The notes: generated by a model from the letters alone, not told the origin. DNA of 30,901 bases from Euprymna scolopes (GCA_024364805.1 CM044509.1:65061467-65092367); one strand, 5' to 3'. Positions 1 to 11,188 are shown, counted from the stretch's first letter. Translations and numbers: made by a program.

Positions 1-1397
1 AGGTTTTTGGGATTTGTGGAACAGGTCTGCATACTTGGTTTCCCTGTTTGTATATAAATGCTGCCAAAATTTTATTAGAAAAAGTAGAAATTTAGAATTA
101 TAAAATTAATAAAAATACATTGTGAAAGATAAAGTGTAATTTTCAGGTTGAAATAAACATATACAAATCCCAATTCACTTTTATTGTGAAATACACGGGC
201 ACTTTGGCGATTGTCTACTCAGTAGGGTATTTTTTCTGAATAAGCTTCACACTATCCGAATCTGACCACCCATTTTTGTATGCGGGGTTATTTCAAAGAT
301 AATATAAAATAAAATCCTTATATTATTTCTGAACTGAAGACGGTCATCGCTACTAACCATAACCTTAACTTTACCCACAGCTTTAATTGGGGCGGTGCCA
401 GGAGAGGGGTGTGTTTGTTTGATTGCTAATTTTGCACACCGTATCCAATTGTGTTTGTCATTGAAGTATGATTAAACAAAGATTTAATTATTTAGTTTAA
501 TCGACCTGCTGTTCTCATCTTGGATGGCATTCTCATAGCGTTTCGACCGATGCAACGTCCGACGCTCTTCAGGTGCATCTCGTCAAACTTGGGAATCTTT
601 ATGTCAAACTCGGAAATCTGTAGGGAATTTCGAACGCAAACTTTTATTTAATCTACGGAGGGAGCTTGCTCATGCTCCGTCAGCGATGACAAGATTTACA
701 TGAATATGGCTTGCGTTTACATCGGCCGAAATGTTGTTACGATAACACCAAAGATTAGAACGTTAGCCTGAATGATCCAATTAATAAAGATTACCAATCC
801 TTATCTAAAAAAAGTTAAACAAAAAATATTTAGTATCAATGGTAGAAATTTGTGAACAAATCAGGCAAGAATTGAAATTTATATATGCAAAACATTGTTG
901 GATATCAGGAAGGAGACTCAATTTTATTAATGTTATCATGAGTGTTTTTTTATGGAGGGATCACCTTGTAATATTAGATCTATGGTAAATATTATGCTAA
1001 ATTAAGTGTCAATCATATTAAGCAATGGTTAGTATGATTACTGGCTTCTTCAGGTGTTAATGCGACAAATCACGCATTAATACTGTTGAAGATACGAACC
1101 CACAATTTCCTTTAATATAAGTAAAATAATGACTTATGTTCACCTAATCTCATAAAACATACGGCATAATAACACTGACACATCGCTAGGTCTATGACAA
1201 CAGCATATTCTTTTCATTGTTTGCACTCTCGAGCATATACCCGACACAGTTAATCAACCGAGAACCACATCACCTTATAAAAAATCATATAAGATATCAA
1301 CAAATACACACTCGAGAGTCGTTATAAAACAAGTATGTGTTCTTTTCAGAACGTTGAATACAAGATGGAAAAATAGCAAATTCGCACAATTTTCTTA
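1..1397. other. Intergenic stretch, no gene seen
   Basis: This AT-rich DNA has no open frame of useful length and no recognisable protein similarity in any frame. Around 535-590 lies a phrase of the type CGTTTCGACC followed by CTCTTCAGGTG. It recalls the GAAACG/CTTCAG motif seen in the non-coding ends of several invertebrate retroelements, but it is too short to assign. At 1048-1091 an imperfect inverted repeat is visible, with TTAATGCG and CGCATTAA separated by 8 bases and CTTCA/TGAAG at the outer ends. Confidence 0.6.
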
Positions 1398-2344
1398 TTT
1401 CAGTTCAAGCTAGGTCGAAAAGCTGCTGAAACAGGTCGCGATATCAACGAAACGTTTATCCCAGGAACCACTATTGAACGCACAGCGTAATGGTGGTTTA
1501 AGAAATTTCGTGACAGCAACGAAAGTCTTGAAGATGATTAGCGTAGTGGTCGGCTATCTGATGTTGATAATTAGAAGTCTTAGTCGAAGCCAATGTTTGA
1601 GAACTTGTTTCTGAATTAGACGTAACGTATATGACGACTTTCAACAACTTGAAAGAGGTTGGAAAGACACAAAAAACTTAACAAATGAAAGCCTCACAAA
1701 TTGAATGACAACCAAATAAAAACGGAATTATGAAGTGTCATCTTCCCTTCTTTTACGCAACAAGAAAAACTCATTTCTCGACCGGGTTATGACTCTTTAC
1801 GTCAACCGGCGAAACTCAGCTCAGTGGTTAGACGCCATCGAAGCTCCATAGCACTTCCCGAAGCCAGAGTTGCACCAAAAGAAAGTCAGGCTGACTGCTT
1901 AGTAGTTTACGACCGGTCTCATTTATTACATTTTTTTTTTGCATACATGCGAAACCATTACGGCGGTGAAGTACTGTCAACAAGTGGATGAAATGCATCA
2001 GAAACTTTGACAACAACACCAATCATTAGAAAATGCCGAAGTCTTCTCCACGACAATGCCAGACCGCACGTTGCTAAACCGACCCTGCAGAAGTTGAACG
2101 AATTGGGCTACAAAACGTTTCCCCATTCTCCATACTTTGAAGATCTCTCACATACGGACTACCTTTTTTTTCAGGCCTCTCGACAACTTTCTGCGTGAGA
2201 AATGCTTAATAAACTGAACGATATAAAAATGCCTTCAGCGACTTCATCGCCACCATGACACAAGATTTTTACGTTACTAGCATAAATTCACTTATTTTGC
2301 GTTGGCGAAAATGTGTTGATTCTGACGGTGCTTTTTTCGATTAA
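1398..2344 (+). pseudogene. Broken mariner transposase (D34D type)
   Basis: This is a decayed mariner-family transposase, which would have cut and pasted its own element at TA dinucleotides. In order along the strand I can read an N-terminal helix-turn-helix region (FKLGRKAAETGRDIN from about 1402, ending in SGRLSDVDN near 1548-1572), then the EAP-HFPKPELHQKK region near 1840-1890. The catalytic C-terminal part at 2040-2200 has HDNARPH and DLSHTDY. The two aspartates there are separated by 34 residues, as in classical mariners. The tail (SINSLILRWRKCVDSDGAFFD, read in another frame) ends at a TAA at 2342. Several in-frame stops and frameshifts break it, for example a TAA after ERTA and a TAG after LEDD. 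No start codon and no terminal inverted repeats were found. The longest open piece is 2007-2198. It is a dead copy with no recognisable 3' end: satellite DNA begins within about 15 bases of the stop. Confidence 0.9.
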
Positions 2345-2639
2345 ATAGATTTTTGTTTGAGTGATATTTCAGATGTAACTAAATCTGATTTTTATATATT
2401 GTTGTTTTTAACGTCCCAAAATCTCATTCATGTACGTTGATGTTTTTGACGTAATTAAATGTATTTTTCATATGTTATTGATTTTAAGGTCCGCAAATCT
2501 CATTCATATACGTTGATGTTCCAGACGTAATTATATCAATTTTTATATATTGTTGTTCTTAACGTCTACAAGTCTCATTCATGTAGGTTGATGTTTAAGA
2601 CGTAATAAAATCTAATTTTTATATATTGTTGTTTTTAAC

Positions 2640-3759
2640 GTCTGAAAATCTCATTCATGAATGTTAATGTTTCATACGTAATTAAATCTAATTTTTTATG
2701 TATCGTTGTTCATGCAGTCTACAAATCTCATTCACGTACGCTTATGTTTTAGACGTAATTAAATCTGATTTTTATATATTATTGATTTTAAAGTTTGCAA
2801 ATCTCATTCTTGTATGTTGATGTTTCAGACGTAATAAAATCTAATTTTTATATATTGTTGTTCCTAACGTCTGCAAATCTCATTCATGTACGTTGATGTT
2901 TCAGATGATATTACATTTAATCTGATTTTTATATATTGTTTTTCCTAATGTCTGCAAATCTCATTAATGTACGCCGATGTGTCAGACGTAATTAAATCTA
3001 ATTCATATATCGTTGATTTTAAAATCCGAAAATCTACTTCATATAGGTTGATGTTTCAGGCGTAATTACCTCTGATATTTTATATTGTTGTTCCCAACGT
3101 CTGCAAATCTAATTCATTTACGTTGATGTTTCAGAGATAATTAAATCTATTTTTTATATATTGTTGTTCCTAACGTCTGCAAATCTCATTCATGTACGTT
3201 AATGTTTGATGCGTAATTAAATTATATTTTTTAAATATTCTTATTCCTAACGTTTGCAAATATCATTAATGTACGCTGATTTTTTAGATGTAATCAAATC
3301 TGATTTTTATATATTGTTGATTTTAAAGTCTCCAAATCTCATTTATGTACGTTGATGTTTCAGACGTAATTAAATCTTATTTTTTATATTTTTGTTCATA
3401 ACGTCTGTAAATCTCATTCATGTACGTTGTTGTCTCAGAGTAATTAAATCTAGTTTTATATATTGTTGTTCCTAACCTTTGCAAATGTCATTCATGTACG
3501 TTGATGTTTCAGACGTAATTAAATCTAATTTTTATATATTTTTTTATTTTAACGTCCATAAATCTGATTCATGTACGTTGATGTTTCAGACGTAATTAAA
3601 TCTTGTTTTTATACATTGTTTACCTTACGTCTGCAAATCTCGTTCATGTACGTTGAAGTGTCAGATGTAATTTAATCTAATTTTTATATATAGTTGTTCC
3701 TAACATTTCTAAATCTCATTCATGTACGTTGATGTTCAATACGTAATAAATCTAATTTT
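2640..3759. repeat. Higher-order satellite block, copy 1
   Basis: Within the array, a run of distinctive variant units starting with TCATTCATGAATGTTAATG near 2651 recurs in the same order in the block at 5272-6765. Shared markers include CTTATGTTTTAGACG, the CGCCGATGTGTCAGACG unit, TTTTTTAAATATTCTTATTC and GTCTCAGAGTAATTAAATCTA. Order and variants agree, so this is a block duplication rather than independent unit drift. The block probably continues past the inserted element at 4565. Confidence 0.75.
3752..3759. repeat. Target-site duplication, left copy
   Basis: CTAATTTT lies directly before the 805-bp element and is repeated at 4565-4572 directly after it. Removing the element and one copy restores a normal satellite unit. 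Confidence 0.9.
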
Positions 3760-4564
3760 GGTTATCTTTCAGATGCAAGGTTCATTGTTTACTTGCGGTT
3801 TTAACGATGTAAGATTCCGTTGTACGGAAGACCAAATCGGCCAAAATGTCTATGATGTTTTTATTGGCGCTTTTCTTCGTATTTTTAATAACATTTTTTT
3901 GCACCATTTACAAGTTCTTTTTACAAATAATTTTTTTAATACTGTAATAGTAAAATAAAGATACATTTAATAATTATACGGATAAAGTATCTCGTAATGT
4001 CTTCACACGAGATTTTTTTCCTGTTGATTTCTCTTTTTTTTTAATATTAAAATTGATTTAAAGTGATTTTCAAGCCTTTAACATGACGGAGTTTATAATG
4101 AAAACCAAATTACCGTTAAAATTAAAATAATCTTTATTAGAAATTTGTAACAAAATAACAAAATTATAAAACTATTAGATTAAAATAGAGAACTTTTAAT
4201 TAAACAACGTGAACATTTTATAATGAGTGTTTTCATTAAATGTATTTTTAATAATAAAAAAAGTGAACTTTTTTTACTTAAACTTCATAAAAAAAAACGT
4301 ATCCAATATAGAATTTTACTAAAATAATTTTACTATTACAGTATTAAAAAAAGTATTTGTAAAAAAAACTTGTAGATGGTGCAAAAAAATGTTATTAAAA
4401 AATACGAAGAAAAGCGCCAATAAAAACATCGTAGACGTATATTATAATTTAAACAGTATATCAATTTAAATATTTAAATTCAGTAAATAAATTTAAATAT
4501 TTAAATTATGGCCGAATCGTTACAATCGCAAGTAAACAAGGAACCTTGCATCTGAAAGATAACC
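3760..4564. mobile_element. Non-autonomous DNA transposon with long inverted repeats
   Basis: This is an 805-bp element inserted in the satellite. Both ends read GGTTATCTTTCAGATGCAAG inward. The inverted repeats extend about 200 bp: the left arm 3760-3958 and the right arm about 4320-4564 share the segment with GGCGCTTTTCTTCGTATTT, TTTGCACCAT and AATACTGTAATAGTAAAA. The right arm is longer because it holds two 18-bp palindromes at 4463-4480 and 4490-4507. It is flanked by an 8-bp target duplication, CTAATTTT. There is no transposase, and the AT-rich centre has no convincing frame. The open frame at 3722-3958 starts in satellite and runs into the left arm, so it is not a gene. The 8-bp duplication fits hAT, P or Merlin-type mobilisation. 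The GG start and long arms make Merlin or a similar group a possible guess, but the superfamily is not settled by what I can see. Confidence 0.9.
4463..4507. repeat. Pair of 18-bp AT palindromes inside the element
   Basis: The perfect palindrome AATTTAAATATTTAAATT occurs at 4463-4480 and again at 4490-4507. It is absent from the left arm and accounts for part of the extra length of the right arm. Confidence 0.85.
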
Positions 4565-4572
4565 CTAATTTT
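4565..4572. repeat. Target-site duplication, right copy
   Basis: CTAATTTT matches 3752-3759. The undisturbed equivalent in the duplicated satellite block is at 6758-6765. Confidence 0.9.
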
Positions 4573-4730
4573 TATATATTGTTGATCCTAACGACTTGAA
4601 ATCTCGTCCATGTGCGTTGATGTTTCAGACGTAAGTAAATCTTATATTTATATATTCTTCTTTTAACGTCTGCAAATCTCATTAATGTACGCTGATTTTT
4701 TAGACGTAATTTGATCTGATTTTTATATAT

Positions 4731-5033
4731 TTGTGATTTTAAAGTCTTGAAATCTCATTCATGTATGTTGATGTTTTAGGCGTAATTAAATTTGATTTTT
4801 TATATTATTGTTCCTAACGACTGCAAAACTCATTCATGTACGTTGATGTTTTAGACGTAATTTAATCTAATTTTTATATATTTGTGATTTTAAAGTCTTG
4901 AAATCTCATTCATGTATGTTGATGTTTTAGGCGTAATTAAATTTGATTTTTTATATTATTGTTCCTAACGACTGCAAAACTCATTCATGTACGTTGATGT
5001 TTCAGATGTAATTAAATCTTATTTTTACATATT
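4731..5033. repeat. Two-unit satellite block repeated in tandem
   Basis: A run of about 152 bp (two units, marked by GTGATTTTAAAGTCTTGAAA and CTAACGACTGCAAAACTCAT) is present twice in direct succession with almost no change. This points to a recent unequal exchange or slippage event within the older array. Confidence 0.8.
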
Positions 5034-5271
5034 TTTGTTCCTAACGACTGCAAAACTCATTCATGTATGTTGATATTTCAAAGTAATTAAATCTATTTTT
5101 ATATATTCTTTTTTCTAACATATTCAAATCTCATTAGTGTAGGCTGATGTTTTAGACGTAATTAAATCTAATTTTCATATATGGTTGTTTTTAACGTCCG
5201 AATATCTCATTCATGTATGTTGATGTTTAAAGAGTAATTAAATGTGATTTCGATATATTGTTGTACCTAAC

Positions 5272-6765
5272 GCCTGAAAATCTCATTCATGAATGTTAAT
5301 GTTTCATACGTAATTAAATCTATTTTTTTATGTATTGTTGTTCCTGAAGTCTGCAAATCTCATTCACGTACGCTTATGTTTTAGACGTAATTAAATCTGA
5401 TTTTTATATATTGTTGATTTTAAAGTTTGCAAATCTCATTCTTGTATGTTGATGTTTCAGACGTAATAAAATCTAATTTTTATATATTGTTGTTCCTAAC
5501 GTCTGCAAATACCATTCATGTACGTTGATGTTTTAGACGTAATTAAATCTAATTTTTATATATTATTGATTTTAAAGTTTGCAAATCTAATTCATGCATG
5601 TTCATGTTTCAGACGTAATTAAATCTGATTTTTATATTGTTGTTCCTTACGACCGCAAATCTCATTCATGTACGCTGATGTTTTAGACGTAATTAAATCT
5701 AATTTTTACATATTGTTGTTCCTAACGTCTTCAAATTTCATTCATGTACGTTGATGTTTCAGACGATATTACATTTAATCTAATTTTCATATATTGTGGT
5801 GCCTAACGACTGCAAATATCATTAATGTACGCTGATATTTTAGACGTAATTAAGTCTAATTTTTACATATTGCTGTCCCTAACGTCTTCAAATTTCATTC
5901 ATGTACGTTGGTGTTTCAGACGATATTACATTTACTTTTAATATATTGTTGTTCCTGACGTCTGCAAATCTCAATCATGTACGTTGATGATTCTGACGTA
6001 ATTAAATCTAATTTTTCATATATTGTTTTTCCTAATGTCTGCAAATCTCATTAATATACGCCGATGTGTCAGACGTAACTAAATCTAATTTATATATTGT
6101 TAATTTAATAATCCTAAAATCTAATTCATGTACGTTGATGTTTCACACGTAACTAAATCTTATTTTTATATATTGTTCGTCCTAATGTCAGCAAATCTCA
6201 TTCATATACGTTGATGTTTCAGAGATAATTACATCTAATTTTTATATATTGTTGTTCCTAACGTCTGCAAATCTCATTCATGTACGTTAATGTTTGATAC
6301 GTAATTAAATTATATTTTTTAAATATTCTTATTCCTAACGTTTGCAAATGTCATTAATGTACGCTGATGTTTGAGACGAATCTGATTTTATATATTGTTT
6401 ATTTTAAAGTCTGAAAATCTCATTCATGCACGTTGATGTTTCAGACGTAATTTAATCTATATATATTTTTGTTCATAACGTATGTAAATCTCATTCATGT
6501 ACGTTATTGTCTCAGAGTAATTAAATCTAATTTTATATATTGTTGTTCCTTACCTTTGCAAATCTCATTCATGTACGTTGATGTTTCAGACTTAATTAAA
6601 TCTAATTTTTACATATTTTTTGTTTTAACGTCCGTAAATCTGATTCATCTAGGTTGATGTTACAGACGTAATTAAATCTTATTTCTATATATATATAGTT
6701 GTTCCTAACATTTCCAAATCTCATTCATGTACATTGATGTTCAAGACGTAATTTAATCTAATTTT
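5272..6765. repeat. Higher-order satellite block, copy 2, with empty site
   Basis: This is the partner of the block at 2640-3759. The offset between copies grows from about 2632 at the start to about 3006 at the end, so this copy has about five extra 76-bp units in its middle. It ends at 6758-6765 with CTAATTTT followed directly by TATATATTGTTGATCCTAAC. That is the same junction sequence found on the two sides of the 805-bp transposon in copy 1, but here without the insertion. Confidence 0.75.
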
Positions 6766-7770
6766 TATATATTGTTGATCCTAACTGCTTGAAATCTTAT
6801 TGTTGTATGTTGATGTTTCAGACGTAAAAAATTCTAATTTTTGTGTATTGTTGTTCCTAACGTTTGCAAATCTCATTCACGTACGTTCATGTTTCAGACG
6901 TAATTAAATCTAATCTTCTATAGTCTTGATTTTAACGCGTGCAAATCTCATTCATGTACGTTGATGTTCCAGACGTAATTAAATCTAATATATATGCATT
7001 CTTTTTTTAACGTCTGCAAATCTCATTAATGTACGATGATGTTTCAGACGTAATTAAATCTGATTGTTTATATTGTTGTTCCTAACGACTGTAAATCTCA
7101 TTCATGTACGTTAATGTTTCAGATGTAATTTAATCTTTTTTTTATATATTGTTGTTCTAACGTCCGTAAATTTAATTCACGTACATTGATGTTTCTGACG
7201 TAATAAAATCTAATTTTTATATATTGTTGTTCCTAATGTCTGCAAATCCCATTCATGTTCTTGATTTTTCAGACGTAATTAAATCCAATATTTATATATT
7301 GTTGTTACGTACATCTGCATATCTCATTCATGTACGTTGATGTTTCAGACGTAATTAAATCTATTTTTTTTATATATATTGTTGTTCCTAACATCTGCAA
7401 ATATCTTGTATGTACGGTGGTGTTTGAAGCGTAATTAAATCTATTTTTTACATATTGTTGTTCTTAACGTCTGAAAATTTCATTCATATACGTTGAAGCT
7501 TCAAACGTAATTAAATCTAATTTTTATATATTGTATTTCGTAACGCCTGCAATCTCATTCAGGTAGGTTGATGTTTAAGGCGCAATTAAATCTGGTTTTT
7601 CTATATTGTTGTTCCTAATGTCCGCAAATCTGATTCATGTACGTGGATGTTTCAAGCGTAATTAAATTGGACTTGTATATAATGTTGTTTAAAACGTCCT
7701 CAAATCTCATTCATGTATGTTGATGTTTCAGACGTGATTAAATCTGATTTTTATATATTGTTCTTCACGT

Positions 7771-7964
7771 CCTTTTATTTGCTATAGATATTATCGATTT
7801 TAGGATTTAATCCTGATCAGTATTTTAAATTTTATTATTCATAAATAAAGATTTGGTTGCGGTTGCTTTTTACAACAAATGCACTATCTATATGTAATAT
7901 CGAAAAAGGTTGTCATGTAAAATTCTATATAAATATTATAAAGATAAAAAGTATTTATAAGCCG
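7771..7964. other. Non-satellite interruption of the array
   Basis: About 195 bp of AT-rich DNA has no 76-bp periodicity. Satellite resumes near 7965 with a degenerate unit (GCCGAAAATCTGATTCGGCC, then TTTTAGACG). I see no convincing terminal repeats or target duplication, so whether it is an insertion or a badly decayed stretch is open. Confidence 0.6.
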
Positions 7965-9365
7965 AAAATCTGATTCGGCCACATCGGGGTTTTAGACGCC
8001 TGAGTTTAGTATATTGTTGATCATAACGTATTGAAATCTCATTCGTGTACGTTTATGTTTCAGACGTAATTAAATGAGATTTCATTGTTTCTAATGTCCT
8101 TAAATATCATTCATGCACGTCGTTTATTTAGACATAATTAAATCTGATTTTTATATAATGTTCCCATTAATGTACGTTAATTTTTCAGACGTAATAAAAT
8201 CTGATTTTTATATATAGTTGATTTTTACGTCTGCAAATCTCATTCTTTTACGTTGATGTTTCAAACTTAATTAAATCTTATTTTTCTCTACTTTTGATCT
8301 CAACCTAAGCAAATCTCATTCATGTACGTTGACTTTTCAAACGTAATTAAATCTGATTTTTATATATTATGATTAATAACGTCCTCAATTGTCATTCGTG
8401 CACGTTTATCCGACAAACGTAATTTTATCTTTTTAAATATGCTTTCATGTACGTTGATGTTTCAGACGTAATTAAGTCTGATTGTTATGTATTGTTGCTC
8501 CCAACGTTCTCCAAACCCATTCATTTACGTTCATGTTTCAGACGTAATTAAATATTAATTTGTGTATGTTTGTTTATAAAATCCCATTCATGTCTGTCGA
8601 TGCTTTAGACGTAATGAAACCAGATATTTGTATATTGATGTTGATAAAGTCCCCAAATATTACTCATGTACGTTGATGTTTCAGAGGAAATTATATTTGA
8701 TTTTTATATATTGTTTCCCAAAGCCATCAAATCCAATTCATGTACGTTGATATTTCAGATGTAATTTCATTTGATATTTTTATATTGTTGTTCCTAAATT
8801 ACTCAAATTTCATTCCTTTACATTCATTTTTCAGATATAATTAAATCTGGTTTTTATAAATTGTTGTTTATAACCTCCTGTAATCTCCTTTGTGTACATT
8901 GATACTTCAAACGTAATTAAATCTGATTTTTATATATTCTTGTTCCTAACGCATACACATATCATTCACGTTGATGTTTCAGGCGTAATTTAATCTAATT
9001 TTTTATATTGTTGACCATAACGTCATCAAACCATATTCATGTTCGTAAATATTACAGATGTAATTAAATATGATTTTTACATAGTGTTGTTCCCAACGTG
9101 TTCAAATCTTATTCATGTACGTTGATGTTTCAGACGTAATTTAATCTGATTTTTTATATTATTGTTCGGAACGTCCTCAAATATCATTCATGTACTCTGT
9201 ATGTTATAGACGTAATTAAATCTTTTTTTAATACTGTTCCTTACGTCTTTAAATCTCATTCATGTATATTGAGGTTTTAAACGTAATTAAATCTCATTTT
9301 TATGTATTGTTGTTTAAAAAGTCTTCAAATCCCAGTCATGTACGTTAATGTTTCAGACGTTATTA

Positions 9366-9967
9366 ATTCTGCTTGATTTGACTGATGTTAAAGCAGTCGC
9401 TAATATTGACTTAACTGTAGAGTTGTTTAAACGTAATAACAATAACCATATGTCAGCTATTAATAAAGGTATTATTAAAGATATTAGGGTAGGTGTAAAT
9501 AAATTTACTATTTCACTAGCGGCTTGTTTAATGGAACATTAAAATCTCAAAATATGTTACTATGGAATGGGCAATTTTTGTTTAAAGACAAATAACTAAT
9601 AAAAGACGAAAGAGTAATGTATCTATTGCTGACAGTGTGCTGATACTCATATATATACTTAACATTATATCGTTTCTCAGATGAGATGATAAACTTTTGC
9701 TTACTTAAAGACAAATAGAAATATCATTAATATGATAGTTAAAGAAAATAAGATGTGTATATATAGATTTAGAATAAAATATAACTTATGATCAGAATGG
9801 AAAATAGAATTTTATCTATAAACAAATCACTGCACACATTATTGAGGGTGATAAAATTAAGGAGATGAATGTATATTTAAATATTAAATTAAAGAAGATT
9901 ATAAATATATGTAAAAACAATAATTAAACTAATACTAAAATTTCCATAACTTGCATAATAGTAATAT
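9366..9967. other. Intergenic stretch, no assignable gene
   Basis: This is AT-rich DNA. A frame open at 9348-9542 begins in the satellite and encodes a peptide with DVKAVANIDLTVELFKRNNN. I do not recognise it and see no splice or promoter context that would make it an exon. Confidence 0.5.
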
Positions 9968-10942
9968 ATCAAAGCGTCCATCCTGGGCTCAACTCTCTTC
10001 TTGATCTACACTAATGGTCTTTCAAATCACATCCTAAGATAATTGTAGACATCTACGCCAACGACATTACCATCTATGACAACATTATATAAGCCGAAAT
10101 CAAGATTCTCTCTTCTGATCTTGACCACATGATGCAATGGAGAAATAGGTAGCTGGTTAATTTTGATGTATCAATCGAAATAAGGAGGCTTAATGTTTAG
10201 ACAAGCTTCTTGGTCTGATATTTACTTCTGATCTGAAATGAAACACGTACATCAAATCCGTTGCCAAAGTCACTGGAAAAATGGTTAGATCATTCTACTA
10301 CTCCAGTAAGTATCTCACTGCCGATGCAATTCTCTATCTGTATAAAAGCCAAGTACATTCTAGAATTGAGTACCGTTGCCACATCTGGACAGGCGCTGTT
10401 AGAATAGCTTATCCTGCTTCGAAAGAGTTCAAAATAAAATTAGTAGCCTAGTAGGGGTGCCATTTTCTCTTTCCTGCAACAACCTCTTTTCCGCAAAAGA
10501 GACGTTGCAAGCCTGTCTCTGCTCTATCGTTATTTTCATGGCAAGTGCTCGTCTTAGCTCCAATCTCTATGGTCCCCTTTTCCAAACTTTCACGAAAAAC
10601 ACTCATCTACCTGAAACCACCATCGATAATTTCCCCCACTATTTATCTGTGCCTAAACCTAAAGTTAGATTCCATAAACACGGCTTCTTTCTTAGAACTG
10701 TACACCTGTGCTCTTCCGTTTCCCTGCTTTCCAACTGACTACAACATGATCGTCTTCAAGTCCAATGTAAACAAGTTCTTAATGAGTCGTCCCTTTAAGT
10801 AATCCAATTTACCAAATTTCCACTACTAACGATTATTACGATATTTTCCCATTAACTACCGTACACTCATAAACACTTATCCTCGAGTGGCATCCGGGCC
10901 TTGTTAAGTGGTAACTCCTTTGTAAAAAAAACAAAAAAAAAC
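9968..10942 (+). mobile_element. LINE fragment (copy A): end of reverse transcriptase to 3' tail
   Basis: This is the 3' third of a jockey/CR1-like non-LTR retrotransposon, truncated at its 5' end. It opens inside the reverse transcriptase at the stretch equivalent to GSILGPTLFLIY (9974-10010). The catalytic box at 10054-10065 reads YAND instead of YADD, so one metal-binding aspartate is lost. Further on come the thumb-like region (YLTADAILYLYKS, then IEYRCHIWTGA) and the conserved C-terminal segment read in other frames (SSNLYGPLF at 10557; FLRT near 10690; VFKSNVNKFLMSRPFK ending at 10800). The 3' untranslated part has GGGCCTTGTTAAGTGG and ends in an A-rich tail. It contains multiple stops and frameshifts and is dead. 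It belongs to the same family as the - strand copies at 14804-15915, 22497-22719 and 28196-30380, and it looks the oldest. Confidence 0.88.
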
Positions 10943-11188
10943 TAGGAAAATAGCTTTTTCTTTGTAGCCTCGAATGTAACCATCCATTTTTAATCCATTC
11001 TCCACAAACTGATAGTCATTATCTAAGACTGCAAGCATTATCTTAGGTGTGTGACTGAATACCGAGAATAGAGCATGATGTGGTCACATGAAATATACTA
11101 ATCTCAATCGCGATTTCATTCTCTGGGTTGTCTATGAAGATAAGATCTAGATTTTTCTTTTACAAAGTAAGGATATAAGTATATTAAA
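10943..11188. other. Intergenic stretch, nothing recognised
   Basis: About 250 bases follow the LINE tail with no open frame, repeat or motif that I can assign. Confidence 0.5.

Larger units (their letters stand above)
2358..9365. repeat. Satellite array, 76-bp unit, about 80 copies
   Basis: A tandem array has a period of about 76 bp. Each unit carries the core pieces CATGTACGTTGATGTTTCAG, ACGTAATTAAATCT, TTTTTATATATTGTTG and CTAACGTCTGCAAATCTCAT. Excluding the two interruptions it covers about 6.0 kb, so roughly 80 units by length. Units vary by substitutions and by 1-5 base indels, and some alternate between TTGTTGTTCCTAACG and TTGATTTTAAAG at the same place, so there are sub-variants. Divergence rises beyond 8000, as expected at an array edge. 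It borders the broken mariner on the left and fades into unique DNA at 9365. No reading frame persists through it. It is interrupted at 3760-4564 and 7771-7964. The unit itself looks like an old dimer of a 38-bp monomer. Confidence 0.95.

Noticed and set aside
1090-1105. GATACGAACCCAC, complement of a possible RNA polymerase III B box
   Set aside because: No A box at a suitable distance on the - strand and no SINE-like body or tail.
1815-1836. AGCTCAGTGGTTAGACGCC, close to a tRNA A box
   Set aside because: It falls exactly where mariner transposases encode SAQWLDA. No B box or cloverleaf follows, so the likeness is coincidence.
3722-3958. 78-codon open frame
   Set aside because: It begins in satellite and runs into a transposon arm, so the frame is created by the insertion junction.
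6469-6657. 62-codon open frame in the satellite
   Set aside because: It is a product of satellite sequence, with no independent coding signal.
2358-9365. CRISPR-like regular repeats
   Set aside because: The repeats are head to tail with no unique spacers and diverge gradually. It is a eukaryotic satellite.
10545-10802. Second overlapping frame in LINE copy A
   Set aside because: It is part of the same decayed LINE, read in a shifted frame, and not a separate gene.
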